Source of the DNA: Algoriphagus ornithinivorans
GTDB lineage: Bacteria; Bacteroidota; Bacteroidia; Cytophagales; Cyclobacteriaceae
Assembly (NCBI RefSeq): GCF_900115305.1
Contig: NZ_FOVW01000003.1
Coordinates: forward strand, 356,704-420,703
Length of the DNA: 64,000 nucleotides
Direction of reading: 5' to 3'
Shown here in pieces: positions 43,747-52,833 of this stretch (position 1 is its first letter; the number at the start of each line of letters is the position of its first letter). Made by a program: the position numbers and the translations under genes. The notes below the pieces were generated by a model. It ran no database searches, was not told the DNA's origin, and saw only the letters and a program-made list of their open reading frames with translations.

Positions 43747-45600
43747 TTATTTTTGACTTAGGCTGGGCTTGGTAAAATGGTAGGTTCCATATCCTACCGA
43801 GTTGATTTTACTAATCAGGACTTTCTTGGAATCTTCATCCTTAGGATCTTTGATGGAAACCTTAATTTTTCTTGTAACCAGAAGCTGATTGTCTTTCAAC
43901 TGATTTTCTATGTGAATGCTATATTCCTCCTCCTTGATTTCCAGGGGCTCAAGATTGAATTCTGATACTACTCCTTTTGGGAGATCTATGGCATAGGTTT
44001 CTTCCAAATCAAAATTTTTGAAACCTATTTCATCTAATTTTATTTTGGTGAAAAATGGCTTCAGCAAAAGGCGTTTGGCGGTAGTCTGAGCAAATTTTTG
44101 AACAATTCCTTTGACCGTTCTATCAGCTATAGGTAAGGAATCCAACTGCTCGGATTCAAATTGATAATCTTGAATTACCAATCCGGAAATAGCCGAGTTT
44201 TTATTGAAATAATCTCGCTGCTGTCTGGAATCAAGCTGTCTGGAAATACTAACAGCCTTGTAAGCTGGATTCCCTTCCAAGTGCTGCTTCATAGTCATCG
44301 TGGCATCCCCTTTCTCATCCAGTTGGAGAAAATACTCATTCTCCACCCGGTTCCACGTACTTTCCTCATAGCTTGGGGTTTTGGCTAAATATCCCCCGGT
44401 TGGAGTCACTACTAAAACATGTCGGTCATTGGTAAATGAACCCAAGTAGCCTGCCGGCAAACTATTGGAAGTACACTCCAGCCATACGGGTTGCTGATCT
44501 ATTTCTGCTCTTAAAATGACATGATTAAATTGATTGGAAGGGAGATCTGTGCGAATATCTGATTCTCCCTCGCCAGCATAGACCAAGGTGTAAAACGCAG
44601 GAATTCCAGCTGCTTCCAGCATGGCTTTCATGAGATTGGTCAAGCCTTTACAATCCCCGTAGGAATATTTGACCGCGTCTGTAGCAGTCATGGTTTGCCA
44701 ACCACCTATGCCTAATTGTATACTGACGTAGCGAAAGTTTTTCTGCAGGTAAGTATATAGGATTGAAATCCTTTCATAGGGATCGTCTATCCCTTCTACC
44801 AGCTTCAGGATTTTTTCTTTAAACTCTTGAGGCAACTGATCCCTTCCTTCATTGAGTTTGTATTTCCACAAGCCCAATTCTGACCAATCATTCATAGATC
44901 CTTGAAAACTCTCTAATTTGAATTCCTTGGGAGCGATATATAAACGATGATCATCCTCTTCTCGAATGCTGAGATCCTGTACAGGTAAATTGGATTCTTT
45001 CCATACCAACTTTTTCCTTCCGTCAGCCAAGGATTCTTCAGTCTTGTTTCCAGAAAGGTGCTGTTCCTGATAGCGAATCCCAATAGATTCAGGGTAAATG
45101 ATAGCTAATTCAGCTTTATCCAATTTCTGAAAAGTGCTTTCTACAGGAATCCAGGGTTGAAAACTGAAGTTGGATTGGAAATAAACCTCAGTCTGAATAT
45201 GAACCTCAATCGGAAATTTGGCTGAGTTCACGACATAATATTTCTGTCTATTATCTGCAAAAACGGAGAAACCATCATATAACTCGGCGTCTTGCAAATC
45301 TTTCATTTTGGCTTTTTGGATAGTTTTGCCTGTTGCAGGATCTATCACCTCCAGACTAAAACCTTTAATTTGGACCAGTTTATCATAAAAAATCCTGACT
45401 GAAGCATGACCTAATCCTTCCGCGCTCAAGACAGTTATTTTCTTGTTAGTCTTAAGTGTATAACCAAAATTCTGATCAATTATCAGCTCTTTGGAATGTG
45501 AAATGGAGGAATAAACGGGAGGTTCTTGAGAAAATTTAGAAACCAGGGGATCGGTTAAAAAGCTAGCCCACAGGGCTAACAAGACAAATATCATATTCAA
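43747..45600 (-). CDS. DUF3857/transglutaminase protein with intact catalytic residues (paralogue A)
   Basis: 617 aa with a signal peptide (about 1-17). DUF3857 domain about 35-215; transglutaminase core about 255-420. It contains YSYGDCKGLTNLMKAMLEAAG (Cys near 316), NQFNHVILRAEI (His near 359) and VWLECTSNSLPAGYLGSFT for the third position. This is the standard motif set of the Bacteroidota DUF3857-transglutaminase proteins, so it can be active, while the two paralogues downstream cannot. It ends about 195 bp before paralogue B and is probably a separate unit. Substrate unknown; it acts outside the cytoplasm. Confidence 0.9.
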   Translation of the reverse strand: MNMIFVLLALWASFLTDPLVSKFSQEPPVYSSISHSKELIIDQNFGYTLKTNKKITVLSAEGLGHASVRIFYDKLVQIKGFSLEVIDPATGKTIQKAKMKDLQDAELYDGFSVFADNRQKYYVVNSAKFPIEVHIQTEVYFQSNFSFQPWIPVESTFQKLDKAELAIIYPESIGIRYQEQHLSGNKTEESLADGRKKLVWKESNLPVQDLSIREEDDHRLYIAPKEFKLESFQGSMNDWSELGLWKYKLNEGRDQLPQEFKEKILKLVEGIDDPYERISILYTYLQKNFRYVSIQLGIGGWQTMTATDAVKYSYGDCKGLTNLMKAMLEAAGIPAFYTLVYAGEGESDIRTDLPSNQFNHVILRAEIDQQPVWLECTSNSLPAGYLGSFTNDRHVLVVTPTGGYLAKTPSYEESTWNRVENEYFLQLDEKGDATMTMKQHLEGNPAYKAVSISRQLDSRQQRDYFNKNSAISGLVIQDYQFESEQLDSLPIADRTVKGIVQKFAQTTAKRLLLKPFFTKIKLDEIGFKNFDLEETYAIDLPKGVVSEFNLEPLEIKEEEYSIHIENQLKDNQLLVTRKIKVSIKDPKDEDSKKVLISKINSVGYGTYHFTKPSLSQK

Positions 45601-45794
45601 AATACTATAAAATTCGCAAGAAAATTAATAATTAAATTTTCAAAATCAAGAGAGATTTAAAATTTTCAAACGAAATTTTTTTCAGACTATAAAACTTGCA
45701 TTTCATCCACTTTTGAGTGCATCCCGAGATATATTTTTACTTGGATTTCATAAAATATCTAAGCTATTTGAAGCTTAAAATAGAAACCACCAGT

Positions 45795-46259
45795 ATGAAC
45801 CCTGTAATTATTAGAAGCTTTGAAGATTTCGAACAGTACAACGGAAAGGAAATCGGAACTTCAGACTATTTCAAAATCACTCAAAAACAAATCAATCTTT
45901 TTGCGGACGCAACCCATGACCATCAGTGGATTCACACTGATCCGGAAAGAGCAAAAGTAGAAGGTGCTTTTGGAAATACCATTGCCCATGGCTATCTGAC
46001 GCTGAGCATAGTTCCTCACCTTTGGGAGCAAATAGTCAAAGTAGAAAATCTCAAAATGATGATTAACTACGGCATCGAATCCCTGAGGTTTGCACAAGCA
46101 GTGACTGTAGACAGCGAAGTACGTTTGGTTGCCAACTTGAAAAACGTAGCCAATCTCCGTGGGACTGTGAAAGCGGAAGTGGAAGTGAAACTGGAAATTA
46201 AGGACCAGAGAAAACCGGCATTCACCGGCGTCCTGATTTTCTTATATCACTTTAATTAA
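45795..46259 (+). CDS. MaoC-like (R)-specific enoyl-CoA hydratase
   Basis: 154 aa from ATG 45795 (MNPVIIRSFEDFEQYNG); a GTG at 45717 would add 26 residues that look non-conserved. Hot-dog fold with the hydratase 2 motif: FADATHDHQWIHTDPERAK (near 39-57, catalytic Asp and His) and GNTIAHGYLTLSIVPHLWEQ near 65-84. It hydrates trans-2-enoyl-CoA. The TAA stop overlaps that of the convergent tcdA through the palindrome TTAA (46256-46259), so no terminator is between them. Confidence 0.9.
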   Translation: MNPVIIRSFEDFEQYNGKEIGTSDYFKITQKQINLFADATHDHQWIHTDPERAKVEGAFGNTIAHGYLTLSIVPHLWEQIVKVENLKMMINYGIESLRFAQAVTVDSEVRLVANLKNVANLRGTVKAEVEVKLEIKDQRKPAFTGVLIFLYHFN

Positions 46260-46981
46260 GTAGCCAATAAATCATTGACCACCGTTGCCGCACAAGAGCA
46301 ACCAAATGCTGCTGGCAAGAATGACATGGTACCGTAGGCAGATTTTTTAAAATTAGATCCATCTGTCATCATCAGACTTTCTTTTCTAACAGTTTCTGAA
46401 GAAAACACTGCTTTGAATCCGGTATAGATTTTTTTACTCTTGAGCCTCTTTCTCACCATTCTTGCCAGCTTGCATTCATAAGTATCTGCAATATCGACTA
46501 CTCTGATTTGGGTAGGATCTACTTTTCCGCCTGCACCCATAGAGCTGACTAAAGGAAATCCTCTTCTAAATGAACCCTCTATCAAATGCAGTTTGGGAGA
46601 AAGACTGTCAATACAATCCACCACATAATCAAATTCATTGGCTTGGAGCAATTCGTTCATGGCACCTGGATCCAAGAATTTTTTCAGTGTATGAATTTTT
46701 AGATTGGGGTTGATAGACAAAAGCCTTTCTTCCATCCATTCGGCTTTGGATTGCCCTACGTTCTTTTGGGTCGCGGGCAATTGTCTGTTGCAATTGGAAA
46801 TATCCACGCTATCACCATCGATAATGGTCATCTCTCCCACTCCTGAACGACAGATAAACTCAGCTGCAAAAGAGCCCACTCCTCCTAATCCTACCACCAA
46901 AACATGCTTTTGAGCCAATTTTTCCAGACCTTCTCTTCCGGTAATTAATTCGGTCCGGCTCAGCCAGGCAAAATCACTCAT
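46256..46981 (-). CDS. tcdA: tRNA threonylcarbamoyladenosine dehydratase
   Basis: 241 aa, ThiF/E1-like. ATP-binding KHVLVVGLGGVGSFAAEFICRSGVG (about 25-49) in several parts, IIDGDSVDISNCNRQLPAT near 54-72, and DYVVDCIDSLSPKLHLI near 116-132. C-terminal FLPAAFGCSCAATVVNDLL is typical of TcdA (YgdL/CsdL), which cyclises t6A37 of tRNA to ct6A. Start ATG at 46981 overlaps the TatD-like gene stop by 4 bp, so they are coupled. Function is cytoplasmic. Confidence 0.94.
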   Translation of the reverse strand: MSDFAWLSRTELITGREGLEKLAQKHVLVVGLGGVGSFAAEFICRSGVGEMTIIDGDSVDISNCNRQLPATQKNVGQSKAEWMEERLLSINPNLKIHTLKKFLDPGAMNELLQANEFDYVVDCIDSLSPKLHLIEGSFRRGFPLVSSMGAGGKVDPTQIRVVDIADTYECKLARMVRKRLKSKKIYTGFKAVFSSETVRKESLMMTDGSNFKKSAYGTMSFLPAAFGCSCAATVVNDLLAT

Positions 46982-47631
46982 CTTAAATTTTTTCTTGCTA
47001 TTCGATTCCAGTTTTCTTCCGTCAAGGCCATCAAGTCCTCCAAAGAAAGGCCCAAAATTAAAGAAGCGGACTCATATATGGAATCTATCTCGAGCTCTGA
47101 ATCGTCCGTTTCCAGAAAAATTTTGTGTTTGGGACAGGCTTTAAGCCAATTTTGTGCGTTGGAGTCTTCTTCTAAAATCGCTTTTCCAAAAGAAAAGGAA
47201 ACAGGAAAATCTTCGAGCTGTTTGGCCAATCTTGGCTTCAAATTCCATCCATGCCAAATGATCTGTGGAGATTTTGAATTGTTTTTTAAAAATTCTACCA
47301 ATAAATCATGTCCCTTCACGCAATGTAAAATCAAAGGAATACCCCATTCATAGGCTAAATTGAACTGGGCTTCAAAAGCTTCTTTTTGTATGATGATTTC
47401 GGGCCCCTTAATTCTATCAAAGCCCGCTTCACCAATTGCCAATAAGCGAGGTTCGGATTCCAACTCAAGAATTGTCTGAAAAGCTTCCTGCCAATTCTGT
47501 TTTAAATACCAGGGATGGAAACCCAAAGAAAAATATCCTGTTTCAGGAATCCTTTGACCGAGGATTACATTTTGAATGCAATCCGCCTCCTTTTTCTGAT
47601 GTGTATGAAAATCAAAAGCACGCACACCCAA
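46978..47631 (-). CDS. TatD-family metal-dependent hydrolase
   Basis: 217 aa, shorter than full TatD (about 260). Motifs: FDFHTHQKK near 6-14 (metal HxH), GFHPWYLK near 38-45, AIGEAGFDRI near 67-76 (Glu), LILHCVKGHDLLVEFLK near 99-115, WHGWN near 126-130 and FLETDDSELEI near 171-181 (late Asp). The metal set seems complete. The start is TTG at 47631 or GTG at 47625; no in-frame ATG lies between the upstream stop and the conserved start. It probably acts as a nuclease or related hydrolase. It is coupled to tcdA by a 4-bp overlap. Confidence 0.87.
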   Translation of the reverse strand: MGVRAFDFHTHQKKEADCIQNVILGQRIPETGYFSLGFHPWYLKQNWQEAFQTILELESEPRLLAIGEAGFDRIKGPEIIIQKEAFEAQFNLAYEWGIPLILHCVKGHDLLVEFLKNNSKSPQIIWHGWNLKPRLAKQLEDFPVSFSFGKAILEEDSNAQNWLKACPKHKIFLETDDSELEIDSIYESASLILGLSLEDLMALTEENWNRIARKNLR

Positions 47632-47636
47632 ATATG

Positions 47637-47663
47637 AAAAAAAGCCGGATTACTCCGGCCTTT
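47637..47663 (-). terminator. Terminator of the beta-lactamase-fold gene (minus strand)
   Basis: Stem GCCGGA / TCCGGC with loop TTAC; on the minus strand it ends in a run of seven T. It lies between the hydrolase stop and the TatD-like start. Confidence 0.85.
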
Positions 47664-47667
47664 GATG

Positions 47668-48990
47668 TTATTTCTTTTTATAGCTAAAGGTTCCTCCTCC
47701 TTGTTTGAAGGTAAGTTCCCCCTTTTCGGGATCAAAGATAAATACCGCTCCTACTGCAGAAAATTCGAATTGATGCTTGCCGGTAGGTTCCAATCTGGTA
47801 TCAGGCTGACCGCTTGGTTTTGCGACTAGGGTGTCGCCATCTTTGACAAAAGTAAAATTGATTGGAATTTGAGTAGTCACGTATTCACCTACATATAAGT
47901 CCAAGTCAGAAGGATTAACAGCGTAAGTCTGAAAAGTTGGGATTTTTACCTCATTTCCATAATTCGCATTCAGTAAGGTAAGGGTAACCTCATTTGCATT
48001 CCAGTTTAAACCATTGGAAAGGGTCACAATTGCTACCTGATCGTCCGGAAAATAACCCAACAAGGAGCGGAAACCGTCTATTCCACCAGTATGGCCATAA
48101 GCTTTTCTATCGTAATACGGGAAAGTAAACATTCCTCTACCATACCCTTCTTTGATTTCCATCATTTTAGCCAAGCTACTTTCTGAAATCAATTTTCCAT
48201 CAAATAGCCCTTGGATGAAAACGATCAGGTCACTCACAGTGGACGAAATAGCGCCTGCTCCCAAAGGAATGCTCGGATGGGTCTCATTTTCAACTTTCCA
48301 AGTTCCGTTATAAGCGTAGGATTTCGCTTCATTTTGACTGACATCAACGGATTCAAATACCTCCGTATTCTCTAAACCTAGAGGTTGACTTATCTTTTTT
48401 GCCAACAATTCGCCGTAGCTACTTTCATATGTTTTTTCCAAAATAAAGGTCAACAAGATATAATTTGAGTTGCTATATGCTGCTTTGGAATTAGGTTCAA
48501 AATCACTTCCTCCTTTTTGGACAATAGCAATCATTTCCTCTTCAGATTTTGGCTCGGTACTGTAGCTCAAATAGTTTTCATCATCAGTAAAATTATGAAT
48601 GCCACTTCTATGATTCAGAAGCATGTCCACAGTAATTTTGTCTGCATTGGGAATCTGGGAATAGAAATCCGAAAGCTTTTGATCCAATTGAAGCTTACCT
48701 TCTTCTACAGCCTTCATGATCAAAACAGAAGTGAACATTTTGGATATTGAGCCGATCCTGAACTTGGTGTTTTCATTTAGCTTTTGTCCTTTTTCGAAAT
48801 CAGCAAATCCTATGGATCGACTGTAAACCTTTTCCCCATTTTTCGCAATCATGACAGTTCCCATGTATTTGTCATGGAAATCCAAAGAATCAAAAACCTG
48901 ATCAGCTTTAGAAAAATCCTGGGCCTTTGTCAATCCAGGGTAGAATAAAGTCAAGCCTGCAGCTAAGGCAAATAAGAATGTTCTTTTCAT
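47668..48990 (-). CDS. Secreted class C beta-lactamase-fold serine hydrolase
   Basis: 440 aa with signal peptide (about 1-23, ending TKAQ). Catalytic SxxK in IGSISKMFTSVLIMKA (Ser near 82), YxN in KAAYSNSNYILLTF near 169-182, and HTGGIDGF near 290-297 in the place of KTG, as is common in these esterase/peptidase-like members. A C-terminal about 80-residue DUF3471-like domain follows (VNPSDLDLYVGEYVTTQIPI). Likely a periplasmic D-amino-acid peptidase or esterase rather than a true beta-lactamase. It is preceded by a receptor gene on the same strand, 47 bp away. Confidence 0.9.
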   Translation of the reverse strand: MKRTFLFALAAGLTLFYPGLTKAQDFSKADQVFDSLDFHDKYMGTVMIAKNGEKVYSRSIGFADFEKGQKLNENTKFRIGSISKMFTSVLIMKAVEEGKLQLDQKLSDFYSQIPNADKITVDMLLNHRSGIHNFTDDENYLSYSTEPKSEEEMIAIVQKGGSDFEPNSKAAYSNSNYILLTFILEKTYESSYGELLAKKISQPLGLENTEVFESVDVSQNEAKSYAYNGTWKVENETHPSIPLGAGAISSTVSDLIVFIQGLFDGKLISESSLAKMMEIKEGYGRGMFTFPYYDRKAYGHTGGIDGFRSLLGYFPDDQVAIVTLSNGLNWNANEVTLTLLNANYGNEVKIPTFQTYAVNPSDLDLYVGEYVTTQIPINFTFVKDGDTLVAKPSGQPDTRLEPTGKHQFEFSAVGAVFIFDPEKGELTFKQGGGTFSYKKK

Positions 48991-49037
48991 AGTTTATAAG
49001 AATAAAAATCCCTTCCCATACTGGGAAGGGATTGACA

Positions 49038-51470
49038 TTAATTTAAGCGATTACGCTCCTCTGTACTTCCTGTGCTGGAATTCACTCGGAAACTTTCTCC
49101 TTGAGCAAATCTCCATCTCAAGGTAAATCTGATCCCCTGATTGCTTCTGTATTGTCTGAAGCTGGTGTCAATATCTGCGAAATTCACATTAGCTCTGATC
49201 TCTTGAGTTCTAAACAAGTCAGTTCCATTCACAGCCAGCGTCAATTTATCCTTCATCAAAGACTTGGTCACTCCTGCCTCAACCCAACCGAAGCCGTCTA
49301 TGGTGCCCTGTCCCCAGATTTGAGGTCCAATATACATACCGATCAATTCCAATTTGAATCCGGCTGGTAAGGTCAGATTGTGCTGAGTTCTCATCATAAA
49401 GGAAGTCTGATCCTGATCCAAGAAGTCATCTCCTATCTGAGATTTGAAGCGGTTATAATTTACCTGAAGCATATTGGATGTGCTCCACCATTCTTTGATT
49501 TGAACCGGAACTATGGCTCTGAAGTTTGCATTTCGCGTCTTGTCAAAGTTGTCAGTGAAGGTAGTGGTAGTTCGACTTTCCTGATCTTGCATAAACACCT
49601 GCATAAATGCATCCTCCGTCTCGCTATACCCCAAAGTAAATTGGTACGCTCCTTTTACCACGTGGTTCATTTCAAAATTATTGGAATACTGAGGCTTCAA
49701 ACCTGGATTTCCCTGCTCTGAAGTCAAAGGGTCTATGTAATAAATAAAGGGGTTCAACAAACGGTAATTTGGACGGGTAATCCTTCTGTTTGCATTGTAA
49801 ATGATCTGATAGTTATCGCTTACTTTATGCTGTACAAATACACTAGGGAATAAATTGAAGTAGTTCTGCTCATTGATTTGATCCAGTGTAACTGAGTTTC
49901 CTCTGATATCAGAATATTCCCCTCTCAATCCAGCCTGATAGCTGACTTTTTCGGAAAACTTCCCTTTGTAAGAGGCATATGCTGCCAACACGTTTTCATT
50001 GTAGATAAAACGGTTGCTGCTTGGGTCAGGCTGAAATGGGCCATCTTCGTTTGCTCTTTGCAAGTCCAAATCATTATCTGATTTTACCCAAGAACCTTTC
50101 AAGCCTGTTTCAAAGGAATTCCCGTTTTTTAAAGGCTTTACAAAATCCACTTTTGCTGTGAAAATATTGTAATACATTTCATTCAAAGTCAGAATTTGAT
50201 TTCTCATACCTGATCCTTGATCTTCTCCGGACCAATAAGTGTTTCCCAATAAGGACTCACTGTTGGCATTCATTCTAGTAAAATCTATATCAGAGCTGAT
50301 TTTAGTACCCAAGGTATCCAACTTTGCATCGTAGTGAAGATTCGCAAAGATTCTGTCGCTATGGCCATTTGCATCATTTCTACTGTCCAAATAGTCAATG
50401 ATATCCGTACCTGGATTGGTAATATTAGTCAGGGAGGTAGAGGTATTGACATCATTGGAAGTGGATGCCTGAATATTCAATCCCAGGTTTTGGTTTTCGT
50501 TGATCTCGTAATTTGCAGCACCATTGAAGAACCAGTTTTTATCACGCTGGGTAATTCTTGAGTCTTGATTGAAATTGGAAATTCCTTCAGGCAACGTAAA
50601 GTTTCTATTGATGTCCAAATCATTGAAAATGGCATATTGATTATGATTGAAATTGGCATTGGTTGTCCATTTTCCTTTTTTCACATTCAATGCCACTCCT
50701 CCTATAGGAGCCCAAAGTCCATTGTATTGCCCGCCTAACTGCACATTTCCAAAAACTCCATCAACAGTATTACGCTTCAGTTTGATGTTGATTACACCAG
50801 CAGCTCCTTCCGCATCAAATCTTGCAGATGGGTTGTTGATCACCTCCAGGCTTTTGATATTATCTGCAGGCATAGATCTAAGGAAGTTAGCTAAATCCGT
50901 GGCAGACATATACGTTTGTCTATCATTGATCATGACTACCACGCCAGAACGACCATTCAAATTGATGATTCCATCCTGATCTACATAGACTCCCGGGGAT
51001 CTTCCGATGACATCTAATGCATTGGATCCTTCGGCCATGACAGTGCCTTCTACATTGACCACTGTCTTATCAGGTTCGATGATGATTTCTGGACGCGTGG
51101 ATTTAACTGTTACCTCATCCAAGCCGGTCATTTCGTCCTGAATGTTGACAGTTCCCATATCCTTTATAAGTCCCGGAGTCAATTCAAAAGGTTCAGAAGT
51201 GTAGGTACTGAAACCAATGGAAGAGACCACCAGAGAAACTTTCGCAGATTTAACGGACTCGATGATAAATGATCCGTCTTCATCTGAAACTGCTCCGTCA
51301 ATCAATCCATTGCCTTCCACAGCTATCAAGGCTACGTTGGCATAGGCTACAGGAGCACCTTTTTGATCTAAAATTTTACCGGATATCCGGCTCACCTCTT
51401 TTGCGGCGAGATTACTAAGCCCTAATAGGTAAACAAATAGGGTCAAAAATAAATAGTTGGCAGTTTTCAT
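49038..51470 (-). CDS. TonB-dependent-receptor-like outer-membrane beta-barrel protein
   Basis: 810 aa from the ATG giving MKTANYLFLTLFVYLLGLSN, a good signal peptide; a GTG at 51593 would add 41 atypical residues. It has an N-terminal carboxypeptidase-regulatory-like domain (about 25-110, ISGKILDQKGAPVAYANVAL). A plug domain with VYVDQDGIINLNGRSGVVVM near 158-177 follows, then an OMP-beta-barrel-3-type barrel to the C-terminus (LSVTFR-like end FTLRWRFAQGESF). This group lacks a SusD partner and a strong TonB box. The substrate is unknown. The downstream serine hydrolase is 47 bp away and may act with it. Confidence 0.92.
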   Translation of the reverse strand: MKTANYLFLTLFVYLLGLSNLAAKEVSRISGKILDQKGAPVAYANVALIAVEGNGLIDGAVSDEDGSFIIESVKSAKVSLVVSSIGFSTYTSEPFELTPGLIKDMGTVNIQDEMTGLDEVTVKSTRPEIIIEPDKTVVNVEGTVMAEGSNALDVIGRSPGVYVDQDGIINLNGRSGVVVMINDRQTYMSATDLANFLRSMPADNIKSLEVINNPSARFDAEGAAGVINIKLKRNTVDGVFGNVQLGGQYNGLWAPIGGVALNVKKGKWTTNANFNHNQYAIFNDLDINRNFTLPEGISNFNQDSRITQRDKNWFFNGAANYEINENQNLGLNIQASTSNDVNTSTSLTNITNPGTDIIDYLDSRNDANGHSDRIFANLHYDAKLDTLGTKISSDIDFTRMNANSESLLGNTYWSGEDQGSGMRNQILTLNEMYYNIFTAKVDFVKPLKNGNSFETGLKGSWVKSDNDLDLQRANEDGPFQPDPSSNRFIYNENVLAAYASYKGKFSEKVSYQAGLRGEYSDIRGNSVTLDQINEQNYFNLFPSVFVQHKVSDNYQIIYNANRRITRPNYRLLNPFIYYIDPLTSEQGNPGLKPQYSNNFEMNHVVKGAYQFTLGYSETEDAFMQVFMQDQESRTTTTFTDNFDKTRNANFRAIVPVQIKEWWSTSNMLQVNYNRFKSQIGDDFLDQDQTSFMMRTQHNLTLPAGFKLELIGMYIGPQIWGQGTIDGFGWVEAGVTKSLMKDKLTLAVNGTDLFRTQEIRANVNFADIDTSFRQYRSNQGIRFTLRWRFAQGESFRVNSSTGSTEERNRLN

Positions 51471-51622
51471 TTTCAAATAAGATTGAATGTTATTCTTGCC
51501 AACTATTGAAAATGAAATGCCATGAATAGAAAATAAGCTTAAAATAGCTTTAAAGGGCATTTTATTGAAAATCAAAAAATCTTCTGCGTTCACTAGCGTA
51601 CAGTATTTCGTCAGCTAACGGA

Positions 51623-51656
51623 CAAAAAAAAGCCCTAAGGTTTTTCCTTAGGGCTT
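51623..51656 (-). terminator. Terminator of sod (minus strand)
   Basis: Stem GCCCTAAGG / CCTTAGGGC, loop of five T on plus, ending in eight T residues on the minus strand; 21 bp after the sod stop. Confidence 0.93.
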
Positions 51657-51676
51657 CTCTTTATTCTTATAACAGC

Positions 51677-52285
51677 TTATTTCAAAGCCGCTAAGTAACG
51701 CTTATTAACTTCTTCCCAATTGATGACATTCCAGAAAGCAGAAATGTAATCAGGTCTTCTGTTTTGATAGTTGAGATAGTACGCATGCTCCCACACATCT
51801 AAACCTAAGATAGGTGTTCCTTTGATTTCTGCTACATCCATCAAAGGGTTATCCTGATTTGGAGACGAAGTAACTTCTAATTTTCCAGCTGCTGTCACTA
51901 CTAACCAAGCCCAACCTGAGCCAAATCTTGTAGCCGCCGCTTTGTTAAATACTTCCTTGAAAGAATCAAAATTTCCAAACTTAGCATTGATTGCATTCCC
52001 TACTTCTCCACTTGCTTCACCGCCTCCGTTAGGGGAAAGAATTGACCAGAATAAGCTATGGTTAAAGTGACCACCGCCGTTGTTTCTTACAGCAACATTG
52101 GAGCCAGCTACTGCCATTAGCTCTTCCAAAGATTTTCCTTCTAGATCAGTACCAGCTACGGCATTATTCAAATTAGTAACGTAACCGTTGTGGTGTTTTC
52201 CATGGTGAATTTCCATGGTACGAGCATCGATATGTGGCTCGAGCGCATTAAAAGCATAAGGTAATGATGGGAGTTCAAAAGCCAT
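51677..52285 (-). CDS. sodA: Superoxide dismutase, Mn-type motifs
   Basis: 202 aa Fe/Mn SOD. Metal ligands are His in [13 protein letters not shown] near 25-37, His in [12 protein letters not shown] near 69-80, and Asp/His in [13 protein letters not shown] near 161-173. The [11 protein letters not shown] form and SSPNQDNPL with a late Gln fit the Mn or cambialistic type rather than the Fe type. It is cytoplasmic; the start [12 protein letters not shown] is canonical and there is no signal peptide. It is a single gene with its own terminator. Upstream to tadA is 104 bp. Confidence 0.95.
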   Translation of the reverse strand: MAFELPSLPYAFNALEPHIDARTMEIHHGKHHNGYVTNLNNAVAGTDLEGKSLEELMAVAGSNVAVRNNGGGHFNHSLFWSILSPNGGGEASGEVGNAINAKFGNFDSFKEVFNKAAATRFGSGWAWLVVTAAGKLEVTSSPNQDNPLMDVAEIKGTPILGLDVWEHAYYLNYQNRRPDYISAFWNVINWEEVNKRYLAALK

Positions 52286-52389
52286 TTTTTATAAAATTTT
52301 TTGGTTAAACTTTGATTTAAAATCCTTTAAAGAATCTGTGTAGAAAACCAAGTCAGGAAAGAAAAGGTTCTGAAAAGTATGATTTCCTT

Positions 52390-52833
52390 TTAATTTCTTA
52401 GCTTTTTGAAAAAATCAAGCAACAATTTTTCTGATTCTTGCGCTAATAAGCCTCCCTGAAGCTCTGTTTTTGGATGTAAAATCCCAACATTAGTTTTCCG
52501 AAAACCTCTCTTAGGATCCTCCGCTCCGTAAAAAACCTTCCCTATTTGGGACCAAAAAAGTGCCCCTCCACACATGGTGCAGGGTTCCAAGGTCACGTAA
52601 AGCTTGCACTCCGGAAGGTACTTTGCGCCCAGATAATTGGCAGCGGAAGTAATGGCTATCATCTCCGCATGGGCGGTGACATCATTGAGCTTTTCAGTTT
52701 GATTGTAAGCTCTAGCTATAATTTTATTCTTGGATACTATGACTGCGCCAACTGGGATTTCTCCCTCCTCAAAAGCAATTTGTGCCTGCTTCAGGGCCTC
52801 ATTCATGTAGTATTCGTCAGAGAAGAGCTCCAT
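52390..52833 (-). CDS. tadA: tRNA(adenine-34) deaminase
   Basis: 147 aa cytidine/deoxycytidylate-deaminase-like. Zinc motif VTAHAEM (His55, Glu57) and LEPCTMCGGAL (Cys85, Cys88) are those of TadA/nucleoside deaminases. FYGAEDPKRGF near 108-118 is typical of TadA. It makes inosine at position 34 of tRNA-Arg. The start overlaps the stop of the PiT-like gene by 1 bp. A generic nucleoside deaminase is the alternative name. Confidence 0.92.
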   Translation of the reverse strand: MELFSDEYYMNEALKQAQIAFEEGEIPVGAVIVSKNKIIARAYNQTEKLNDVTAHAEMIAITSAANYLGAKYLPECKLYVTLEPCTMCGGALFWSQIGKVFYGAEDPKRGFRKTNVGILHPKTELQGGLLAQESEKLLLDFFKKLRN

